This document shows positions 9,395-12,724 of a stretch of 12,724 bases of DNA, in pieces; the first letter of the stretch is position 1, and the number at the start of each line of letters is the position of its first letter. A program made the translations under genes and the position numbers. Source of the stretch: Acidobacteriaceae bacterium (GTDB lineage: Bacteria; Acidobacteriota; Terriglobia; Bryobacterales; Bryobacteraceae); the NCBI GenBank assembly GCA_019245255.1, contig JAFARV010000710.1:1-12724 (forward strand), read 5' to 3'. The notes beneath the pieces were generated by a model. That model saw nothing but the letters and a program-made list of their open reading frames with translations. It was not told the origin of the DNA and did not search any database.

Positions 9395-10603
9395 CTATCT
9401 AACCTGGGCTTGCATGCGGAACGGCTTGGGATTCACGTGCGCGCCTGTGCGAACTTTCTGAACTCCTTCGGCAACAATTGTTTCTCCGCCACTTAGGCCG
9501 CCGGTAATGATCCATTGGTTGCCGACACGATCGCCGACCGTGACTGTCCGAACGTTTACTTTGTTCTCGCCATCGACAACCGCAACTTGATAGCCGCCTT
9601 GCAACTCCGACACTGCGCGTTGAGGAACAAGCAGTGCGCCATGTTGAATCGAGATGGCGGCGCGGACTTTCGCGTATCCGCCCGGCCGCAGATCGTTCCT
9701 CGGATTGGCAAAAAGCCCGGCGATCCGAATTGCGCCAGTACCCACATTCACTTGGCGATCCGCAAAATAGAATCTGCCCTCGTGCCCATAAGTTGAGCCG
9801 TCCGCCAGAATCAGTTGGAGGCGCAAGGCCCTGTCCGCCGCCAGGCGACTGGTCTCGGTCGGGAAGCGCTTGCGCCACGCGAGATACTGAGGCTCGCTCA
9901 CAGTGAAATAAACCTTGATCGGGTCAAGGGTGGAAACCGATGTGACCGGCGTACTGCCCGGAGTGACCAGGGCGCCTACTTGAAGCTGGGCTTGTCCTGC
10001 GATCCCGTCAATGGGAGCAACCAGCCGCGTAAACTCGAGATTGATTTTTGCGGTTTCAACAGCAGCTTCGTCCGTCTTGATTTGGGCCTTCGCCGTTTCC
10101 ACAGTCGCTTTGGCCGCGAGGTTGTTCTGGACGGAGTTATCGAGATCTTGCTGGCTGGCGGCCTGTTCCCTTGCCAGCGGCGTATAGCGCTTGACATCCA
10201 GTTCGGTCCGGCCCTGAACTGCCTGCGCGTTGGCGAGCATAGCGTTGGCCTGCGCCAATTGGCCTTCCGCTTGATCAAGCGCTGCCTGAAATGGCCGTGG
10301 GTCTATCTGAAACAGAAGCTGACCCTTTTTGACAAACGCGCCCTCTTGATAGGCTTGCGTTTGCAGATACCCGGTAACCTGCGCTCGAACGTCGGCATTC
10401 ACCAAGCCATCGAGCGTGCCGATCCACTCACCATAAATGGGAACATCTGCCTGCTCAACCTGAACCACCTCCACAACCGGCGGGACGCTCGCCGGCGCCC
10501 CCAACGCATGTTTCGATGGCCGCATTGCCGCGACGACCACACCAATCAAGACCAGGCAGAAGACGCCGCCTATTAGAAGGTTGCGTTTCGAGACATTGCT
10601 CAC
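9395..10603 (-). CDS. RND efflux periplasmic adaptor (membrane fusion protein, HlyD/AcrA-MexE-like)
   Basis: This adaptor bridges the RND pump and the outer-membrane channel. It has 402 aa, normal for the family. Residues 8-27 are a hydrophobic signal-anchor without a lipobox, so it is probably anchored by a membrane helix and not a lipid. The lipoyl half-motifs are about 68-103 (DVRAQVTGYL, then VKKGQLLFQIDPRPF) and 191-216 (FTRLVAPIDGIAG, then VGALVTPGS). Between them is an Ala/Gln-rich coiled-coil hairpin (about 105-190). The beta-barrel (about 225-300, starting near DPIKVYFTVSE) and membrane-proximal domain (LRPGGYAKV onward) follow. The GTG at 10603 is chosen because AGGAGG (10614-10609) lies 5 nt upstream. 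The ATG two bases earlier is in another frame and is followed directly by TGA. It is the first gene of the operon; its promoter must lie in the divergent region to the right. Confidence 0.95.
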   Translation of the reverse strand: MSNVSKRNLLIGGVFCLVLIGVVVAAMRPSKHALGAPASVPPVVEVVQVEQADVPIYGEWIGTLDGLVNADVRAQVTGYLQTQAYQEGAFVKKGQLLFQIDPRPFQAALDQAEGQLAQANAMLANAQAVQGRTELDVKRYTPLAREQAASQQDLDNSVQNNLAAKATVETAKAQIKTDEAAVETAKINLEFTRLVAPIDGIAGQAQLQVGALVTPGSTPVTSVSTLDPIKVYFTVSEPQYLAWRKRFPTETSRLAADRALRLQLILADGSTYGHEGRFYFADRQVNVGTGAIRIAGLFANPRNDLRPGGYAKVRAAISIQHGALLVPQRAVSELQGGYQVAVVDGENKVNVRTVTVGDRVGNQWIITGGLSGGETIVAEGVQKVRTGAHVNPKPFRMQAQVR

Positions 10604-10608
10604 ATGGA

Positions 10609-10614
10609 CCTCCT
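10609..10614 (-). promoter_or_regulatory. Shine-Dalgarno for the adaptor gene (GTG start)
   Basis: Read on the minus strand this is AGGAGG, 5 nt before the GTG at 10603. It supports a GTG start. The intervening bases contain ATG directly followed by TGA, a start-stop pair overlapping the GTG. Confidence 0.75.
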
Positions 10615-10858
10615 AAACTCGCTCTAAGGGCTCAGACTATCAGGATTTTGACTTGTCCAATTCACCCGGAAACGGGGCGGGAGCAGGAGCGAATAAACGT
10701 CACGCAGACTTCTGAGTCGGCGGTCCGAACCGATGGATTCTCGCAGCTTTCATCTTAATCCGGCCGTCGCTGCCACGAATCAGCTATACTCGCCTGCTGA
10801 AGCAACCCTGCAGACCGGCATGATAATCAGACTCGCTTTTTTGGTGTTCACCTCAGTA

Positions 10859-10947
10859 GCGCAAAGGGCACGGATGCGTGCCCCGAGGCAGGGGAATGAA
10901 CCCAGTGCCCTTTGCGGGGCACGCTTGATACCGTGCCCGTTTTGCGC
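10859..10947. repeat. Nested palindromic element (REP/MITE-like or structured leader)
   Basis: This 89-bp block holds five copies of GGGCAC/GTGCCC (10866, 10878, 10905, 10917, 10933). Fold A is one long hairpin: GCGCAAAGGGCACGG (10859-10873) pairs with CCGTGCCCGTTTTGCGC (10931-10947, two bulged bases). Inside it GCGTGCCCCG (10876-10885) pairs perfectly with CGGGGCACGC (10915-10924), and the tip is GGCAGGG against CCC-AG-TGCC. Fold B is two hairpins in a row: CGCAAAGGGCAC (10860-10871) pairs perfectly with GTGCCCTTTGCG (10905-10916), then GGGCACG (10917-10923) with CGTGCCC (10932-10938). The folds exclude each other. No transposase, no obvious target-site duplication and no T-tract are seen. 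A dispersed REP/MITE-type repeat is the likeliest identity; a cis-acting RNA is possible. Confidence 0.75.
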
Positions 10948-10949
10948 GG

Positions 10950-10963
10950 GTCCCTTAAGAGAC
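10950..10963. promoter_or_regulatory. Near-palindrome just before the GGT-family start
   Basis: GTCCCTTAAGAGAC is a 14-bp dyad around CTTAAG with one mismatched pair, ending 2 nt before the ATG at 10966. Its AAGAG overlaps the only plausible ribosome site for that gene. It could be an operator or a small translation-modulating hairpin, or chance. Confidence 0.25.
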
Positions 10964-10965
10964 GC

Positions 10966-12654
10966 ATGACAATTAAACTGGCGTTTTTGGTATTCACCAT
11001 TGTCGCAATGATCGCTGCGCAAGAGTTTTCGTCCGTTCCCGAGCAAGGGCGATCCATGGTGGTGACCAGGTACGGGATCGTGGCCGCGCCGCAATTTCTC
11101 GCTGCCAAAGCAGGTGTCCAGGCCTTGGAAGCTGGCGGCAACGCGATCGACGCTGCCATCGCGGCGAACGCGGTCATGGGCGTCGTCGAGCCGTACGTAA
11201 ACGGCGTGGGCGGCGATCTGTTCGCTGTAGTCTACATCGCCAAAGAAGGCAAGCTCTATGGTCTGAACTCGAGCGGTTGGGCGCCCAAAGCACTCACTAT
11301 CGATTACCTCAAGACTCATGGCATCGACAAACTGGACCCCTACAGCGTGCACACCATCACTGTTCCCGGATGCGTCGCCGGTTGGGACGCGCTCAGCCGC
11401 CGCTTCGGCGCGCTGCCATTCCGGAAACTGCTCGGCCCGGCCATTTTCTACGCCGAAAACGGCTTCCCTCTGGCTGAAAAGAATGCCCGTTACTGGAGAT
11501 CGAAGGTCTACCTTGACAAGCCCGGCTGGAAGCAGACCTATTTGCCCGAGGGCTTCGAACCCCTGACCGGAAACGTCTTCAAGAATCCCAACCTCGGCGA
11601 GTCCCTGCGCCAGATCGCCGGCCATGGCCGCGATGCCTTTTATAACGGCAAGCTCACCGAAGTCATGGTCAGGTTTCTGCAATCGCAAGGCGGGGCACAC
11701 ACGCTTGAAGACTTCCGGGATTTTCAACCCGAATGGGTGACTCCGATCTCAACCACTTATCGCGGATGGACGGTCTATGAACTGCCGCCAAATGGACAAG
11801 GCATCGCGGCGCTCTCAATGCTGAACATCATGGAGCATTTCCCGCTTGCTCAGTACGGCCACAATTCCGCCGACGCACTGCAGGTGATGATTGAGTCCAA
11901 GAAACTCGCCTACGCTGACATGATTCACTACGTCGGTGACCCGCGCTTTACACCGGTTCCCGTGAAAGAAATGCTCTCGAAAGATCTTGCCACCGAGCGG
12001 GCCAGGCTCATCAACATGAATCGTGCGGCCTGCCAGGTCGTGCCCTCGGAAATAACCGCAAAATTGAACGCTCACGGCAACTCGACCATCTATCTCTCCG
12101 CCATTGATAAGGACGGCAATATCGTCTCGTTAATTCAGAGCAACTACGCCGGCTACGGAACCGGTATGGTTGCGCCCGGCGCCGGCTTCGCATTCCAGAA
12201 TCGCGGCGACCTGTTTGAAACTACCGCCGGCCGGCCGAACTCCATCGCCGGTCATAAACGCCCGCTCCACACAATTATTCCGGCCTTCATGGAAAAGGGC
12301 GACGTCAAGATCGGCTTCGGCATCATGGGCGGATTCAATCAGGCTCAGGCTCACGCGCAGTTCGTATCGAATGTGGTTGATTTCGGCATGAACGTGCAAG
12401 CTGCGCTCGAAGCCGCTCGTTTTACCAAACCCACATTCGACGGCTGCGATGTCGAGATGGAATCGAGAATATCAGCCTCCGTTCGAGACGAACTGACTCG
12501 CCGTGGTCATCAGATCAAAGTCATCGAGCCGTTTTCGTTCGGTGTGGGGCAAGGTGAAGCCGTGCTCCGCGATCTGAAGCGAGGCGTCAATTTTGCCGGC
12601 GCCGACCCGCGTAGTGACGGCGAAGCCATTCCGGAGAGCCCGGCCCCTTTTTGA
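10966..12654 (+). CDS. Exported gamma-glutamyltransferase-family Ntn-hydrolase (non-classical, YwrD-like)
   Basis: GGT-family proenzymes cut themselves into two subunits, and the new N-terminal Thr attacks gamma-glutamyl amides (glutathione breakdown) or related acyl amides. This one has 562 aa. The ATG at 10966 is preferred over in-frame TTG 10912 because it starts a good signal peptide: MTIKLAFLVFTIVAMIAAQ, likely cut near AA|Q. The enzyme is therefore probably periplasmic or secreted. Family marks: ALEAGGNAIDAAIAAN; NGVGGDLF; HTITVPGCVAGW; the cleavage site NST-IYLSAIDKDGN with catalytic Thr374, leaving a small subunit of 189 aa as in E. coli GGT; SNYAGYGTGMV; FQNRGDLF; and the Gly pair 455-456. 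Classical ligands are replaced: SGWAP has Trp105 near E. coli Arg114, and KRPLHT has His-Thr (435-436) where E. coli has Ser462-Ser463. The family is secure; glutathione as substrate is not. The ribosome site (AAGAG) is weak. Confidence 0.92.
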   Translation: MTIKLAFLVFTIVAMIAAQEFSSVPEQGRSMVVTRYGIVAAPQFLAAKAGVQALEAGGNAIDAAIAANAVMGVVEPYVNGVGGDLFAVVYIAKEGKLYGLNSSGWAPKALTIDYLKTHGIDKLDPYSVHTITVPGCVAGWDALSRRFGALPFRKLLGPAIFYAENGFPLAEKNARYWRSKVYLDKPGWKQTYLPEGFEPLTGNVFKNPNLGESLRQIAGHGRDAFYNGKLTEVMVRFLQSQGGAHTLEDFRDFQPEWVTPISTTYRGWTVYELPPNGQGIAALSMLNIMEHFPLAQYGHNSADALQVMIESKKLAYADMIHYVGDPRFTPVPVKEMLSKDLATERARLINMNRAACQVVPSEITAKLNAHGNSTIYLSAIDKDGNIVSLIQSNYAGYGTGMVAPGAGFAFQNRGDLFETTAGRPNSIAGHKRPLHTIIPAFMEKGDVKIGFGIMGGFNQAQAHAQFVSNVVDFGMNVQAALEAARFTKPTFDGCDVEMESRISASVRDELTRRGHQIKVIEPFSFGVGQGEAVLRDLKRGVNFAGADPRSDGEAIPESPAPF

Positions 12655-12683
12655 AGGCAGAAAGCGCAGGCCAGGTGCTTCCC

Positions 12684-12700
12684 ATCCTCGTCAGGAGGAT
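12684..12700 (+). promoter_or_regulatory. Shine-Dalgarno (12693-12698) within a small hairpin, ahead of the last gene
   Basis: AGGAGG at 12693-12698 stands 10 nt before the ATG at 12709. ATCCTC (12684-12689) pairs perfectly with GAGGAT (12695-12700) around a 5-nt loop, so four of the six Shine-Dalgarno bases lie in the stem and the other two in the loop. A short stem like this could lower translation until opened, for example by ribosomes finishing the gene upstream. The pairing is seen; any effect is inferred. Confidence 0.45.
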
Positions 12701-12708
12701 CGAGAAAC

Positions 12709-12724
12709 ATGCGATTGAACATCC
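12709..12724 (+). CDS. Start of a further gene, cut off by the window end
   Basis: ATG at 12709 follows AGGAGG with a 10-nt spacer and reads MRLNI before the window ends. It lies 54 nt after the GGT-family stop on the same strand with no obvious terminator between them, so the two may be cotranscribed. Too little is visible to name a product. Confidence 0.55.

Larger units (their letters stand above)
10604..10965. other. Divergent intergenic region between the efflux operon and the GGT-family gene
   Basis: About 360 nt without a confident gene. It must hold the promoters for both directions unless the plus-strand gene is read from elsewhere. The left half (10615-10800) shows only weak promoter-like words: TATACT at 10785-10790 on plus without a good -35, and TTGGAC on minus near 10656-10661 without a well-spaced -10. 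Small dyads occur at 10707-10718 (GACT-TCTG-AGTC) and 10721-10732 (CGGT-CCGA-ACCG). The right half holds a relic-like copy of the GGT signal-peptide start (10820-10861) and a nested palindromic element (10859-10947), listed separately. Confidence 0.7.
10820..10969 (+). pseudogene. Diverged second copy of the GGT-gene 5' end / short upstream ORF (49 codons)
   Basis: ATG at 10820 opens a frame reading MIIRLAFLVFTSVAQ, then low-complexity residues, to TGA at 10967-10969. The first 14 residues match the start of the downstream enzyme (MTIKLAFLVFTIVA) at 11 of 14 positions. Outside codon 12 there are eight base differences, six of them silent third-position changes, which is how a once-translated sequence diverges. 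Similarity stops where the palindromic element begins (10859), directly after the signal-peptide core. The frame is out of register with the downstream gene (offset 146 nt), and its stop overlaps that gene's ATG as ATGA. The favoured reading is the stub of a decayed tandem paralogue. A translated leader peptide coupled to the enzyme is the alternative; no strong Shine-Dalgarno precedes 10820. Confidence 0.5.

Noticed and set aside
9815..10576. A 253-codon open frame on the plus strand inside the adaptor gene
   Set aside because: It is fully antisense to the membrane fusion protein, which has clear lipoyl and coiled-coil features. The translation shows no family resemblance.
4734..10603. The three-gene efflux operon as a new system
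   Set aside because: Gene order, lengths and key residues are those of standard HAE1-type RND pumps; nothing unusual was seen beyond the start codon context.
10656..10661. TTGGAC on the minus strand as a -35 for the efflux operon
   Set aside because: No good -10 occurs at 16-18 nt. The nearest TA-rich words are too close, so I did not list it as a promoter.
10785..10790. TATACT as a -10 element for the plus-strand gene
   Set aside because: The hexamer at 17-nt spacing is GGCCGT, with no -35 resemblance and no extended -10. This is too weak to call without transcript data.
10912..10965. TTG at 10912 as the start of the GGT-family gene
   Set aside because: It would add 18 residues read from the palindromic element, ahead of a good signal peptide that begins at ATG 10966.
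10780..11727. A 315-codon open frame on the minus strand across the GGT-family gene start
   Set aside because: It lies antisense to a well-supported enzyme gene. Its protein shows no recognisable domain and reads as the complement of the GGT coding region, so it is a frame shadow of GC-rich codons.

Overview
The window is a stretch of bacterial chromosome, moderately GC-rich by eye, with Gram-negative physiology. It encodes a complete tripartite RND efflux pump, including an outer-membrane lipoprotein channel, and a secreted gamma-glutamyltransferase-family enzyme. The gene repertoire fits a soil or environmental lineage such as Acidobacteriota or Proteobacteria. No rRNA or other phylogenetic marker is present, so the taxon is a guess. 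I see no tRNA, rRNA, CRISPR array, transposase or phage gene.

Layout: (1) 1-4669, plus strand: the 3' part of a very large multidomain signalling gene, with its start lying left of the window. The order is Ser/Thr kinase C-lobe, STAND-type AAA ATPase, long TPR-like helical region, GAF, then a NarL/DesK-type histidine kinase. The visible kinase remnant lacks two aspartates that active kinases normally need. (2) 4670-4733: a short convergent gap with a small hairpin. (3) 10603 down to 4734, minus strand: a tight three-gene operon in the order periplasmic adaptor, RND inner-membrane transporter, NodT-type outer-membrane factor. The gaps are 4 and 25 nt, so the three parts of one drug or solvent efflux pump would be made together. 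No dedicated local regulator is seen. (4) 10604-10965: a divergent intergenic region of about 360 nt. (5) 10966-12654, plus strand: an exported gamma-glutamyltransferase-family Ntn-hydrolase that keeps its catalytic Thr but lacks several classical substrate-binding residues. (6) 12709 to the end: the first codons of a further plus-strand gene behind a strong Shine-Dalgarno.

The least ordinary stretch is 10820-10965, just upstream of the GGT-family gene. It holds a second, diverged copy of that gene's signal-peptide start, differing mostly at third codon positions, as a coding relic would. An 89-bp nested palindromic element follows, built on five copies of GGGCAC/GTGCCC, and it can form two mutually exclusive hairpin arrangements. 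This could be the scar of a decayed tandem paralogue carrying a REP/MITE-like repeat, or a structured 5' leader with a short upstream ORF that overlaps the GGT start as ATGA.

The large sensor kinase and the efflux operon converge. Nothing in the sequence proves a regulatory link between them. I found no clearly new multi-gene system in this window.
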